A stretch of 64,000 nucleotides of DNA, from assembly GCA_937885645.1 (NCBI GenBank), contig CALABJ010000020.1:34745-98744 (forward strand), given 5' to 3'. Positions 8,700 to 17,843 of the stretch are shown here, in pieces. Position 1 is the first letter of the stretch. The number at the start of each line of letters is the position of its first letter. Source of the DNA: RGIG4097 sp937885645 (lineage in GTDB: Bacteria; Bacillota; Clostridia; Christensenellales; CAG-917). The translations under genes were made by a program, and so were the position numbers. The notes under the pieces were generated by a model that saw only the letters and a list, made by a program, of their open reading frames with translations, did not search any database and was not told the origin of the DNA.

Positions 8700-10241
8700 A
8701 TGACTGACGTAGCACAACAACAAAAAAAGAAAGGTTTGTCCACTAATATGTGGATGTACGCCCTTGGCGTCATGGGTATCAATTTGGCCATCGGCCTCAT
8801 CAACAGCTATCAAGCGGAATTTTTTGACAAAATGCTAGGGGCAAACCTGATGGTTTTTGCAGGCATACTCCTTGCGTCAAAATTCATTTCGATTATAGCC
8901 GACTTTGTCATAGGCAACCTTATTGACCGCGCCGACTTCAAGGCGGGCAAGATGCGTCCGTGGATACTGATATCCGCATTTCCTCTTGCGGTCATTACGA
9001 TGGTGACCTTTGTGTTTATAGACTTCCCCTCAAAGGCAGGGATGTACGTCTATATCACCTTTATGACAATCCTTTGGAACGTGAGTATGACTCTTGCGGA
9101 CATTCCCTCACAAGGTATGCTTGCACTTCTTTCTCACGACGGCGATGAAAAGAACAGTGCCGCAGGCCTTGCAAACACCCTTAAATCCATAGCCCTTGCT
9201 TGCCCCGGTGTCATCGTCACCATAGTGGGTATGCTGACAGGTAGTGAAACCATAGGCAAACTGGAATATATCATAACCGCCGCCATAATGTGTGGCCTTG
9301 GCCTCATCTTCCAACTGCTTATGTATTTCAAGACGAAGGAAATGGTGGTGACAAAATCCAACTCTGCAATGAGTTTCAAGGATATGTTCAAGGAACTGAA
9401 ATCCAACAAGATGATTGTCATCATGTTCCTCACTTACATCTTGGGCTTTGGCAGAAACATAGGTCTTGGCATAGCCGTGCAAGCCACCTATATCTTTATG
9501 AGAGAGGGTGTTGACCTCACCTTCCTTGGCATGGGCAAACTGTATGGCGCAGGCATAAGTTGGGCAATCGGCATAACCTCTGCGGTGTCAAGTATGATAG
9601 GCATAGTCTTCAACGCCGCAATCAACAAAAAGCTTGGTGAAAAGAAGTATTTTATCATCGCAGCACTATACGGCTTTGCCGTGTCAGTGGTGTGTGTCCT
9701 TATGTATTGCCTTGGCGGAGCACCCCTTAGAAGTTTCTGGGCAATCCTCATTTATCAATTCTTCCTTGGATTCTCCTACGCTCCCAACAGTTTCTTGCCT
9801 ATGGTTATGACCAGTGACATAGTGGACTATCAAGAGTGGAAAACAGGACGACGCACAGAGGGCACGCAGTTTGCAATCCTCTCTATGGCAAATAAGTTGT
9901 CCAACGCCTTGTCAGTGGCAATAGGAATCTTCCTCATCGGCGCAATCGGCTTCAACGCGTCAACGGCGTCAAGTATCCTTGAAACCGCCCCCGACACAAT
10001 TTCTACCTATATCACGGACGGCATGCAAAACAAGGCGTGGATTGTCTATTTCTTGCTCCCCGGTCTTTGTATGATTGTCAGTGCAATCCCTATGCTTTTC
10101 TACAAGATAGACGAGCCTACAAAGAAACTTATGCGTGAGGAACTTGCCTTGAGAAGACAACGTGAAAGCATGGAAGAGGTTGAAGAAACCATCACCCCAA
10201 ACCTTGAAGAAACCTCCACCCCTCAAGAGACAGAAGAATAA
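8700..10241 (+). CDS. GPH-family glycoside/pentoside/hexuronide:cation symporter (MelB-like)
   Basis: 513 aa starting at the ATG at 8700, which has SD GGGAGAAG and follows a clear promoter; an in-frame extension to 8526 runs across promoter and operator and is rejected. Twelve TM segments. GPH signatures: LADIPSQGML after helix 4, and the late loop SDIVDYQEWKTGRRTEGTQF near residue 380. The Asp in helix 2 (NLIDRADFKAGKMRPWI) matches the cation-site region of MelB. The acidic cytoplasmic tail (last 40 residues, Glu/Thr/Pro-rich) is longer than usual. It imports a glycoside or uronide with Na+ or H+; substrate unknown. Local repression by a TetR-type regulator is predicted. Confidence 0.88.
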   Translation: MTDVAQQQKKKGLSTNMWMYALGVMGINLAIGLINSYQAEFFDKMLGANLMVFAGILLASKFISIIADFVIGNLIDRADFKAGKMRPWILISAFPLAVITMVTFVFIDFPSKAGMYVYITFMTILWNVSMTLADIPSQGMLALLSHDGDEKNSAAGLANTLKSIALACPGVIVTIVGMLTGSETIGKLEYIITAAIMCGLGLIFQLLMYFKTKEMVVTKSNSAMSFKDMFKELKSNKMIVIMFLTYILGFGRNIGLGIAVQATYIFMREGVDLTFLGMGKLYGAGISWAIGITSAVSSMIGIVFNAAINKKLGEKKYFIIAALYGFAVSVVCVLMYCLGGAPLRSFWAILIYQFFLGFSYAPNSFLPMVMTSDIVDYQEWKTGRRTEGTQFAILSMANKLSNALSVAIGIFLIGAIGFNASTASSILETAPDTISTYITDGMQNKAWIVYFLLPGLCMIVSAIPMLFYKIDEPTKKLMREELALRRQRESMEEVEETITPNLEETSTPQETEE

Positions 10242-10261
10242 CAAATCAACAACAAACAAAA

Positions 10262-10285
10262 AGAGCGACCGCCGTCGCTCTTTTA
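10262..10285. terminator. intrinsic terminator between convergent GPH and P-type ATPase genes
   Basis: 8-bp stem AGAGCGAC / GTCGCTCT, loop CGCC, T-run on the + side and A-run on the left, so usable by both genes. Confidence 0.85.
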
Positions 10286-10327
10286 ATTTACTCATTTTTG
10301 TTTTGATTATTTCATTTGTTTTTTCTT

Positions 10328-12781
10328 TTAGATTACGTTTGCTTTTTTCAGCAGTTTCACAAGGGCGCTGTCCTCTTTTTTGTTGACACCTTTTGTCAGG
10401 AACAACAGGCCGATGAACAACACAAGAAGCACGCCCGCAAGGCCGAGAAGGGCATATATCATTTCGCCCGTGAAGTCCTTGTTGAGACCGAAGAATTCAA
10501 TTGTGCTGAAGAATCCAAGGTCGATGAAGTAGAAGGCCACAAACACTCCAAGCATTGCCACAAAGTTCACTACGTGAACCCAGTTGAAAGGCATTGACAC
10601 TTTGAAGAGGTACATAAGGCCAACAAAGGTGGTGATTATGAGATAGAGGCTTTGCACTTGTTCAAGTTTCAGGTCAAGGAAGCAAGCGCTTGTGATGATG
10701 ACACCAACTGCACCGAGCACAACCGTCAAGGAGCCGGGTAGGGCATGGGACAGCACTTTGGGCAGGAAGTGACCGGACACTCTCTCCTTGTTGGGTTCAA
10801 GGGCAAGGACGATAGAAGGCATACCGATTGTGACCGAGCTGATGAGGGTGAGGTGTCTAGGCTCAAAGGGAAGGTCAAAGGGCACGATCATAAACAGCAC
10901 TGCAAGCATTGTGTTGTACAGTGTCTTCATAAGGTACAGTGATGCACTGCGTTCAAGGTTGTTGATGCTTCGTCTGCCTTCTTCAACCACTTTGGGCATT
11001 GATGCAAAGTTGGAGTCAAGGAGCACAAGTGAACTGACGTTCTTTGCTGCGTCAGAGCCTGAGGCCATTGCAACAGAGCAGTCGGCCTCCTTGAGGGCAA
11101 GGACGTCGTTGACACCGTCACCTGTCATTGCAACTGTGTGTCCGTGCTTTTTCAGTGCCTTTACAAGAGCAAGTTTTTGGTCGGGAAGAACTCTGCCGAA
11201 AATGGTGTATTTTTCTGCAATTTCATCAATTTGGTCGTCAGTGACTGTGGACATATCAATGATATTGTCGCAGTCTTCAAGTCCTGCACGGAGTGCAACT
11301 GCACGGACAGTGGCAGGGTTGTCGCCAGAGATGATTTTCACCGTCACACCTTGCTCACGGAAGTAGCGGAGGGTGTCGGGGGCTTCTTCTCTTATCTTGT
11401 CGGTGATATAGACGTATGCCACAAGTTCAAGGCCGTCGGGGAGGTTTTGACCGTCAAAAGTACGATGTGCTTTTGCAAGGACAAGGACACGATAGCCTTC
11501 ACTTGCCATAGAGGAGATTTTTTCTTTCTTGTCATCGTCAAGATTGCGGAATACAAATTCGGGTGCGCCAAGGACATAGGACACGCCATCAAAGGTTGCG
11601 CCACTCCACTTTCTTGCAGAGGAGAAGGGCACTATGCCTTGATGCTCTCTTGTTGCATCTAGGTCTGCGACGTAGTCTTTGATTGCCATTGAGGTGGCAT
11701 CTTCTGCGTCAAGAGCAGTGGTGAAGTCTTTGAGCAGTTGTTTCACTTCCTTTTCGTCAAGGTCGCTTTCAACGCCGTTGACTTCCATTGTGCCCTCGGT
11801 TATTGTGCCTGTTTTGTCAAGGCAGAGGACGTCAACACGGGCAAGAGTTTCTATGCAATATAGGTCTTGGGCGTTGGTTTTGTGCTTTGAAAGGCGGATG
11901 ACACTGACACAAAATACCGTTGTTGCAAGGGCAACAAGTCCGCTGGGCATCATACCGATGAGAGTGCCGAGGGTTTTGACAACGGTGTCACTCAAATCGC
12001 CTTGTTGAGCAAGATATTTGATGAGGAAGAGAGCAATGCCCACAGGGATTATGACGATTGACATAAACTTGGTGACAAACATAAGTGAGCGCCAAATTTC
12101 ACTTGATGGACGCTTGAAATATTTTGCACCAGAGGATATTTTCATGACAAAGTTGTCTTGACCGATGTGTTGCACTTGGCATTTTGCCTTGCCTGACACA
12201 ACAAAACTGCCTGACATAACTTGGTCGCCGGGGTTTTTCAGGATAGCATCGGGCTCGCCGGTTATGAGGCTTTCATTGACTTCAATGCTGCCGTCCACGA
12301 TGACACCGTCTGCGCAGATTTGTTTGCCTGTTGAAAGGATTGTGATTTCGTCAAGGACAATATCTTCAATGGCAATTTCCTTTTCCTCTCCGTCACGGAT
12401 GACGATTGCTTTGGGGGCAGAGAGCAGACTCAACTTGTCCATAGTACGTTTTGAGCGGATACCTTGGAAAATACCCACGGCGCAGTTGCCCACAATGAGA
12501 ATCATAAAGCCGAAGTTGCCAAGGATGCCGATGTCAAAATGTGCCTTTATTGAGCCGTCCTTTTGGAATTCAAACACCGTGAAAAACAAAAGGATAATCG
12601 CAAAAGCCACAAAGACAAAGTTGAAAAACGTGAGGATATTCTCACGGAGTATTTGGGGGATTGACTTAGTTTTGATGGTTTGCTCGCCGTTGATTTTGCC
12701 TTCGGCAACACGGGAAGCCACCTCTTCAGCGGTCAAGCCGATTTCTGCGTTTGTATAAGTTATGTCAACGTTTTCTGCCAT
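10328..12781 (-). CDS. P-type cation-transporting ATPase, CtpE-like (probable Ca2+ transporter)
   Basis: 817 aa. Order: two N-terminal TM helices, actuator domain with LITGEPD, helix 4 motif MMPSGLV, phosphorylation site LCLDKTGTITEG (Asp near 320), nucleotide-binding domain, hinge GDGVNDVLALKEADCSVAM, then six C-terminal TM helices. Absence of Cys-rich or His-rich N-termini argues against Cu/Zn/Cd pumps; the helix 4 and GLARVDV-like neighbourhood (here ETLARVDVLCLDKTG) resembles mycobacterial CtpE, a Ca2+ importer. The ion is inferred. The start has SD AAGGTGAT, and a sigma-A promoter TTGCCA-17-TATAAT lies at 12808-12836. The two-residue change from PEGL to PSGL in helix 4 is worth noting for specificity. 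Confidence 0.87.
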   Translation of the reverse strand: MAENVDITYTNAEIGLTAEEVASRVAEGKINGEQTIKTKSIPQILRENILTFFNFVFVAFAIILLFFTVFEFQKDGSIKAHFDIGILGNFGFMILIVGNCAVGIFQGIRSKRTMDKLSLLSAPKAIVIRDGEEKEIAIEDIVLDEITILSTGKQICADGVIVDGSIEVNESLITGEPDAILKNPGDQVMSGSFVVSGKAKCQVQHIGQDNFVMKISSGAKYFKRPSSEIWRSLMFVTKFMSIVIIPVGIALFLIKYLAQQGDLSDTVVKTLGTLIGMMPSGLVALATTVFCVSVIRLSKHKTNAQDLYCIETLARVDVLCLDKTGTITEGTMEVNGVESDLDEKEVKQLLKDFTTALDAEDATSMAIKDYVADLDATREHQGIVPFSSARKWSGATFDGVSYVLGAPEFVFRNLDDDKKEKISSMASEGYRVLVLAKAHRTFDGQNLPDGLELVAYVYITDKIREEAPDTLRYFREQGVTVKIISGDNPATVRAVALRAGLEDCDNIIDMSTVTDDQIDEIAEKYTIFGRVLPDQKLALVKALKKHGHTVAMTGDGVNDVLALKEADCSVAMASGSDAAKNVSSLVLLDSNFASMPKVVEEGRRSINNLERSASLYLMKTLYNTMLAVLFMIVPFDLPFEPRHLTLISSVTIGMPSIVLALEPNKERVSGHFLPKVLSHALPGSLTVVLGAVGVIITSACFLDLKLEQVQSLYLIITTFVGLMYLFKVSMPFNWVHVVNFVAMLGVFVAFYFIDLGFFSTIEFFGLNKDFTGEMIYALLGLAGVLLVLFIGLLFLTKGVNKKEDSALVKLLKKANVI

Positions 12782-12807
12782 AGTATCACCTTAAAAGTAG
12801 TATTGCA

Positions 12808-12836
12808 ATTATACAACACAGGCGGGGATATGGCAA
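12808..12836 (-). promoter_or_regulatory. sigma-A promoter of the P-type ATPase gene
   Basis: On the minus strand: -35 TTGCCA (12831-12836), 17-bp spacer, perfect -10 TATAAT (12808-12813). A normal leader with an SD follows. Confidence 0.75.
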
Positions 12837-12911
12837 GTTTCTTTGTGAAACTTGACCGATTTAAAGAGGATTTTTGGTCATATCGAGGAAAGAGCACGCA
12901 TATTTTGAACT

Positions 12912-13574
12912 ATGAAAAAGAAAGTGTTTTTGATTTTTGTGGCAATTTTAGTGGTGGCGTGCTCAGTGGTTTTCGTGTCTTGCAACAAGGACAAAACCCC
13001 CACCGAGTCAAGCAATATTTCGCGGACAATTTCGGCATTCTATGCAGGTGAAAACGACAATTTTGCAGTGAGCATCCAGTCCGGAAAAAGAGAGAAAAAC
13101 TTTATGGCAGACGGCAAAGCGACAGATGTTGTTGACTTCACTGAACTGACCATTTTGCCCCTCAAAGTCCACGACTGTGAGGAGTACGTTTTTGTCATAA
13201 ATGGTGAAAGTGCAACCCTCAGCGGAAAGGTGAAAGGCAACGAGTTTGGTGAATATATCATCTCCGTCAACCTTGATTTCACACCCGTCTCAGTCACCAT
13301 AGGTGAAGGGGAGGGGGCAGAGTGCATATCCCTCACCAACGTCCTTGACGGAAAGTTGACCTCCGCTGACGTCATCAACATAGCCGAAACTGAATTTGCC
13401 GACCGCATAAACGGAGCAAAAGAGGCAGGGGAGTATTGCCGTGAAATCTACGTAAAACTCATCACTGGTGATCGCCAAAACTACTATTATTACGTGTCCT
13501 ACATAGGCGAAGGCGTGGACTACTGGGCACTTTTGATAGACCCTAGCACTGGCGAGATTGTCAGCAAAAAGTAA
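12912..13574 (+). CDS. PepSY-domain lipoprotein
   Basis: 220 aa. Signal peptide MKKKVFLIFVAILVVACSVV with lipobox VFVSC (Cys near 24), so predicted to be lipid-anchored outside the membrane. The rest shows two copies of a PepSY-like alpha-beta unit; the last reads YYYYVSYIGEGVDYWALLIDPSTGEIV, the characteristic ending of PepSY domains, which often inhibit proteases or occur in sensor/spore proteins. No good SD: the AGGAAAGAG is about 20 bases from the ATG, and a weak -10 (CATATT) lies 7 bases upstream, so it may also be leaderless. Its TAA stop lies inside the left terminal inverted repeat of repeat A1. Confidence 0.75.
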   Translation: MKKKVFLIFVAILVVACSVVFVSCNKDKTPTESSNISRTISAFYAGENDNFAVSIQSGKREKNFMADGKATDVVDFTELTILPLKVHDCEEYVFVINGESATLSGKVKGNEFGEYIISVNLDFTPVSVTIGEGEGAECISLTNVLDGKLTSADVINIAETEFADRINGAKEAGEYCREIYVKLITGDRQNYYYYVSYIGEGVDYWALLIDPSTGEIVSKK

Positions 13575-13730
13575 AACCGCGCTATTTGGCGAATAACTTT
13601 GTCAAAGCCCTGATTTTCCACCCTTATGTACGCCAAGTACACGGCGGGACGCGATTGACTTCATAGCAATCGCTATTGCACGGCAAATCAGGGCTTTTTC
13701 GCGTTCTTCATCCAAATAGCGCGGTTTTAC
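13571..13730. repeat. repeat A copy 1: 160-bp element with 19-bp perfect terminal inverted repeats
   Basis: Perfect 19-bp ends GTAAAACCGCGCTATTTGG (13571-13589) and its complement (13712-13730). Nested inside are a 13-bp inverted repeat (AAAGCCCTGATTT 13604-13616 / 13685-13697) and GCGATTG / CAATCGC near 13651-13673. No open frame. It begins exactly at the stop codon of the PepSY lipoprotein. Related copies: 28012-28050 (right half), 31706-31830, 31833-31878 (left part) and 63770-63896. It resembles a MITE or a large folded terminator; the family is not one I recognise. Confidence 0.85.
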
Positions 13731-13751
13731 CGCACTTTGTATATGCGGTGG

Positions 13752-13992
13752 GTTCTTATACAAGCACTCACTTGTTCGAAGACGGAGTTTGGAGGAGCAG
13801 CGGCGACGACCGTAGCGAGTGCCAAGCACCAGACGAGAGTACGAAGTTGCGGGTGCGCTGTGATTTTTTTGCACCAACGCAACGAGTGGCATAATGAGGC
13901 GACGCCGCTTAATGTGCGAGAGCCGAGTGTTGCCCTGCCCGTAGGGCTTTGCCGTAGGCAGAAGGGGGAAACACGTGAGGAAGGGGGACATA
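13752..13992 (+). repeat. repeat B copy 1: ~240-bp structured non-coding block
   Basis: Near-identical to the reverse complement of 27773-28012 and to 63919-64000 (cut by the window). It can fold into several hairpins: a GTTGCG-GGTGC / GCACC-AA-CGCAAC arm, GAGTGGC / GCCGCTT, GCCC / GGGC and TGCC-GTA-GGCA. Differences between copies fall mostly in loops or give G-U pairs, and in the only shared long frame they are nearly all non-synonymous, so it is not protein-coding. It lies 21 bp after repeat A1, forming an A+B composite. Candidate structured RNA or non-autonomous mobile element. Confidence 0.8.
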
Positions 13993-14028
13993 TTCTTGAT
14001 ATGTTCGCACTTAGCGTGAAACAAAAAA

Positions 14029-14053
14029 GGCACTCAACGGAGTGCCTTTTCTT
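14029..14053. terminator. intrinsic terminator downstream of the HemL-like gene
   Basis: Stem GGCACTC / GAGTGCC with loop AACG, A6 on the left and T-rich right side. Same stem as the thrS terminator. Terminates the minus-strand operon 16146-14069. Confidence 0.85.
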
Positions 14054-14068
14054 TTTGATGTGTGTTTG

Positions 14069-15358
14069 TTAGTTGAGGAATTTTCCATTGGGGTGTGCTG
14101 CGCGGACAATCTTGTATGCTTCGTCTGCAACTTCCCAAGTGTATTGTATGTCTTGGTCAGAGATTGCTGCGTTGACAAAGTGGTTGTGGTGTGATGTGAA
14201 GAAGACGCCACGTTTGACACATTCTGCCACCCATTCTTGATGCATAATGGTGCTTTCAAAGTCGTTTCTCAGGCGGAGATAGAACATTGCAGGTTCACCG
14301 GTGACAGCAAGGTCAAAGCCGTTGTCCTTTGCGATTTCGATGAGGCCGTCTGTGAGTTTCTTGCCTTTCTTTGCATTTTCTTCAACTGCGTTGATTGCCT
14401 TTGCCTTGCGGAGTGTTGCAATGCCTGCTGCGAAGGGAACTGCACTGAGCCAGTAGCTTCCTGTGTATGCGATGTCTGAAGTTGCATTGAGCAGGTGCTT
14501 TTTGCCGGTGATACAGGACACGTTGTAGCCGTTTGCGATTGCTTTGCAGTAGCAAGCAAGGTCGGGTTCAAAGCCGTATTTGTGTGCTGAGCCTGCGAGG
14601 TCAATGCGGAAGCCTGCGCGGACGTCGTCGATGATGAGCACAACGCCGTACTTGTCGCAGATTGCACGAATCTTTTGCCAGTAGCCTTCTTCGGGAAGCA
14701 CGTTGTCGGTGAAGTTGCCGTGCATATAAGGTGTTGAGATGAAGCCTGCGATTTGTCCGGGATACTTTTGGCAGAGTGCTTCAAATTGTTCAGGAGCATT
14801 CCAGTCAATGTAGAGGTTGTTGGCCAGGTCTTCTTCGGTGACACCGCTGTATCCAAGTTTTTGCATCCAAGGAGCAACGCCGTGATAGTAGCCCTTTGTG
14901 AGGACGATCTTCTTGCGGTGGGTGTATGCACGTGCGATCATGACTGCAAATTGAGTCATATCGCCACCGTTTTTGCCAAAGAATGCCCAGTCTGCCATTT
15001 CGATGGTGTTGCAGACTTCTTCTGCAAACTCAACGGTGATATCGCTGATGAGGGTGGTGCAATCGCCTTTCTTTCTTTGTGCGGCTGCTGCTGCGTCTAC
15101 GTCGGGATCGTTGTAGCCCAAGAAGTTGGGGCCGTATGCGCACATCCAGTCGATGATGCGGTTGCCATCAAGGTCATAAAGGTATGCACCTTCTGCGCGT
15201 GATGAGAAAAGAGGATAGCTTTGGACGGGGATCATGCATCCTTCTGAGGGGCCGAGGTGGCCGTAGATGCCAGCAGGGATGCAGTTCAAGGCGCGCTTAA
15301 ACATCTCTTGGCTTTTTGAAACATTGATTATTTTCTTAGGTTCGTAAATAAGATCCAT
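14069..15358 (-). CDS. class III PLP-dependent aminotransferase, HemL-like (glutamate-1-semialdehyde aminomutase family)
   Basis: 429 aa, normal family length. Visible features: the substrate/PLP loop NGGDMTQFAVMIARAYT near 128, GYYHG, the PLP-ring Asp motif VVLIIDDVRAGFR near 236, and the Schiff-base lysine in CYCKAIANGYN near 270. These place it with glutamate-1-semialdehyde 2,1-aminomutases and related aminotransferases. A heme role is doubtful because no hem genes are nearby; many homologues act in secondary metabolism or amino-sugar synthesis. SD AGGAGGAAATT precedes the ATG. It starts 17 bases after the SCP2-like gene, so the two are co-transcribed; substrate unknown. Confidence 0.85.
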   Translation of the reverse strand: MDLIYEPKKIINVSKSQEMFKRALNCIPAGIYGHLGPSEGCMIPVQSYPLFSSRAEGAYLYDLDGNRIIDWMCAYGPNFLGYNDPDVDAAAAAQRKKGDCTTLISDITVEFAEEVCNTIEMADWAFFGKNGGDMTQFAVMIARAYTHRKKIVLTKGYYHGVAPWMQKLGYSGVTEEDLANNLYIDWNAPEQFEALCQKYPGQIAGFISTPYMHGNFTDNVLPEEGYWQKIRAICDKYGVVLIIDDVRAGFRIDLAGSAHKYGFEPDLACYCKAIANGYNVSCITGKKHLLNATSDIAYTGSYWLSAVPFAAGIATLRKAKAINAVEENAKKGKKLTDGLIEIAKDNGFDLAVTGEPAMFYLRLRNDFESTIMHQEWVAECVKRGVFFTSHHNHFVNAAISDQDIQYTWEVADEAYKIVRAAHPNGKFLN

Positions 15359-15375
15359 AATTTCCTCCTTTATCC

Positions 15376-16146
15376 TTATGCAAGATATTCGCTGACCACG
15401 TTGAGCAGTTTTGCAACTTGTTCAAGCATGTCAACTGCGCCACAGACTGCAAAGTCGCCACTGCCCATACCGCCAAAGCTTGATGCTTGGCCATTAAGCA
15501 GTTTGTGTGCAAATTCAAGTGAACCAAACTTCATTGTTGCCTTGGGTTCATCAACAGCACCCTTTGCTGCGTAGAACTTGTGGTTCTTCACGGTGAAGTT
15601 GATTGCGGGGCCGTCATCACCAACTTGGCAGAGAATTGTGCCGTTGTCGGTGCGTCTTGCACATGCCTTGCCAACAAAGTCGCTGTTTGCGATTTCTGCC
15701 ATTGCAAAGAATGCGGTGTAGGCAGTCAGCACTGTGTTGGTGACAAAGTAGTCACGGTCTTTCAGGAGTTCATCCTTTTCTTCGGGCTTGGGTTGCAGGA
15801 AGTAGGAGAGTCTGTCGGTGAGGGCAGTAAATTCCTTCAAAAGGAAGCCCACTTTGAATACGTTGTAGAAAATGGGTATTGTGTTTTCGCCGTCGATGAG
15901 CTTGTTGAAGTGCTCGGGTGAAGTGAAGTACAGTTTCAATGATGACTTGCCTTTGCCTCTTGTAAAGGTGCATTTGCCGTCCTTGAATGCGATGACTGCA
16001 CTGCCCACTTCGGGGACGTTGAATTCAACCGCAATAGGCTTCATGTTTTTCACGATTTCCTTTGATTGCGGGTCCATTTCGCAAAGGTCTTCAAGGTTGC
16101 GCAAGATGGCAAACAAGTTGATCTTTGCTCTTGTGATGTTGTCCAT
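15376..16146 (-). CDS. SCP2 sterol-transfer-like protein
   Basis: 256 aa from the ATG at 16146 with SD AAGGAGGAAATT. Two stretches look like SCP2 folds: residues about 35-90 (VEFNVPEVGSAVIAFKDGKC ... LKLYFTSPEHFNKLI) and the C-terminal part (FTVKNHKFYAAKGAVDEPKA ... MKFGSLEFAHKLLNGQ). SCP2 domains bind lipids or other hydrophobic ligands. No signal peptide or TM helix, so cytoplasmic. It heads a two-gene operon with the HemL-like aminotransferase. A promoter candidate TTGTAT-17-TTATAT lies just upstream on the minus strand, beside an inverted repeat TTCAAT-N4-ATTGAA. The function is not known; the SCP2 call is by pattern and is moderate. Confidence 0.65.
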   Translation of the reverse strand: MDNITRAKINLFAILRNLEDLCEMDPQSKEIVKNMKPIAVEFNVPEVGSAVIAFKDGKCTFTRGKGKSSLKLYFTSPEHFNKLIDGENTIPIFYNVFKVGFLLKEFTALTDRLSYFLQPKPEEKDELLKDRDYFVTNTVLTAYTAFFAMAEIANSDFVGKACARRTDNGTILCQVGDDGPAINFTVKNHKFYAAKGAVDEPKATMKFGSLEFAHKLLNGQASSFGGMGSGDFAVCGAVDMLEQVAKLLNVVSEYLA

Positions 16147-16283
16147 AATTTCCTCCTTATGCGCAATATAAAAACGCTTTATATTATCATACAATTCAAT
16201 AATAATTGAAAAAAGGGTGTATGTCAATAGTCAACTTTTGAACTTTTCCCCTAAAATTCAGGAAATCTATCATATTTTTGCAA

Positions 16284-16311
16284 GAAAAAAGGCAAACCTT
16301 GAGGCTTGCCT
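16284..16311 (-). terminator. intrinsic terminator of the flavoprotein gene
   Basis: On the minus strand AGGCAAGCCTCAAGG pairs with its partner to TTGCCT and is followed by T6. It separates 16379-17698 from the SCP2/HemL operon. Confidence 0.75.
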
Positions 16312-16378
16312 GTCGTATTTCATAGTTTGATGAGGAGAGCGGTGCTTGTCCTCTGCCGGTTTTCAGTTGCCGTAAGGT

Positions 16379-17698
16379 TTAGCGGTAGAGTGCTTTCACC
16401 CTTCTTTCCCAAGCCGACACCTTTCTTTCGTCATACTTTTTGGGTATGCGTTTTCCTATCCTTTCACCCTTGTGTGATTTCATCACCATAGTGTTCATTT
16501 TGAGGAGTATAGGCAGGTTTTTCAGCCCTACGCCCATCACCTTTTCTATGGCGGCGGCAGGGGTTATTGTCACAAGATTTCCGCTTGCCACCTTTTGCAA
16601 ATCCGTGTTGGACAACACTTTGCTTTCAAAGAGCCAGTCCACCATTTCGTTTGATTGAGCGAGAAGCCAACGTTTCAACACGTCAACGCCCAAGTGCTTT
16701 GCTCCAAACTTTTCATACACCCCCACTTGATATGCCCAAAGGTGCTTTTTGTCAAAAAGGTCCTTGACACCTCTGTCCATATTTGCTTTCACCGTGCGGT
16801 AGAGTATATCTCCTGCCCACAGACTTGACGCAATGCCACTGCCAAGGAGGGGGATTGTCATAAATGCGCTGTCGCCGATCGCCACGTAGCCGTCTGCCAC
16901 CATCATCGTTGCAGGATAGCGGACAGGGATAATCACCTTGTAGCCACCGCGGACAATCTCGTCACCCAAAATAGGATTGTGCTCACGCATAAAGGACAAG
17001 GATTTTTCAAGGACGTCATCATCAAGTCCGCCCACCAAACCAACAAGGACGTTGACTTGACTGGGGTCGTGGTCAAGGATTGTCCAAGATATACCCAACT
17101 CACCGAGGTGTTTCATATACACCTTGTTTGTGTATTTGGGGGTAGGGCTTCCTTCTGCGCGTTTATAGAAAGCACGATACGCTTCAAACACTTCGTTTTT
17201 GCTGAGGGAGGATACGCCAAGTTTCACAGGCAAATTCGTGCGGACAGGGGAGTATGCACCAGCACTGTCCACAACAAGGTCACACCTGACCTCTTCACCG
17301 TCAACCACAACGCCAACAACGCTATCCCCTTCAAGGACGGGAGCGGTGACAGTTTTGCCAAAGATGAAAGTGGCGTGTTTTGAGGCACGGTCGTAGAGCA
17401 TCTTGTTGAGAGGTCTTCTTTCAATGCTGAGGTCGGGGCAGTTTTCGTCTTGATGAAACTCCCTTGTCACCTTTTCGTAGGGTGAGCAGAAAGTCCAACT
17501 GCGCTTTGGTGCGCTTTCTTTTGGTATAGTGAGCCCCAACTCTTCAAAGACAACGGGTGACACGTCATCGTGCCAATCATATCTCATTTCGTCAAGTGAG
17601 TTTGCCTTTTCATAGACCACCACGTCAAAGCCAAGACCACCCAACTTTTCAGCGGTCAGCATTCCGCCTATTCCTGCACCTACAACAACAATTTTCAT
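16379..17698 (-). CDS. FAD-dependent oxidoreductase, geranylgeranyl-reductase family
   Basis: 439 aa. N-terminal Rossmann motif VVVGAGIGGMLTAEKLGGLG (residues 4-23) binds FAD; the second FAD motif is GYVAIGDSAFMTIPLLGSGI near 275. The layout matches the geranylgeranyl reductase/PHBH-like group that saturates isoprenoid double bonds or hydroxylates aromatics. The C-terminal 130 residues are helical and basic. SD GGGAGA precedes the ATG. It stands alone between two terminators. A lipid-type substrate would fit the nearby SCP2-like gene, but that is only inference. Confidence 0.8.
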   Translation of the reverse strand: MKIVVVGAGIGGMLTAEKLGGLGFDVVVYEKANSLDEMRYDWHDDVSPVVFEELGLTIPKESAPKRSWTFCSPYEKVTREFHQDENCPDLSIERRPLNKMLYDRASKHATFIFGKTVTAPVLEGDSVVGVVVDGEEVRCDLVVDSAGAYSPVRTNLPVKLGVSSLSKNEVFEAYRAFYKRAEGSPTPKYTNKVYMKHLGELGISWTILDHDPSQVNVLVGLVGGLDDDVLEKSLSFMREHNPILGDEIVRGGYKVIIPVRYPATMMVADGYVAIGDSAFMTIPLLGSGIASSLWAGDILYRTVKANMDRGVKDLFDKKHLWAYQVGVYEKFGAKHLGVDVLKRWLLAQSNEMVDWLFESKVLSNTDLQKVASGNLVTITPAAAIEKVMGVGLKNLPILLKMNTMVMKSHKGERIGKRIPKKYDERKVSAWERRVKALYR

Positions 17699-17843
17699 AG
17701 TTTATCTCCCAAATTCAACAGATAAAGTCCGTTTTCAGTCAAAACATGGCGTTTCATCTTGAATTACATTTCATCATTTTAGTGTTTGATTTGTCGCATT
17801 TTCAAGGGGCTTTTGAGCCTTGAACTGCCACAAAAAACCAGTA

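Noticed and set aside
13602..14033. 143-codon minus-strand frame (and the similar plus-strand frame at 27724-27996) in repeat B
   Set aside because: Copies differ almost only at non-synonymous positions, the frame crosses the A/B boundary at 13.7 kb, and there is no SD or known domain. Treated as non-coding repeat.
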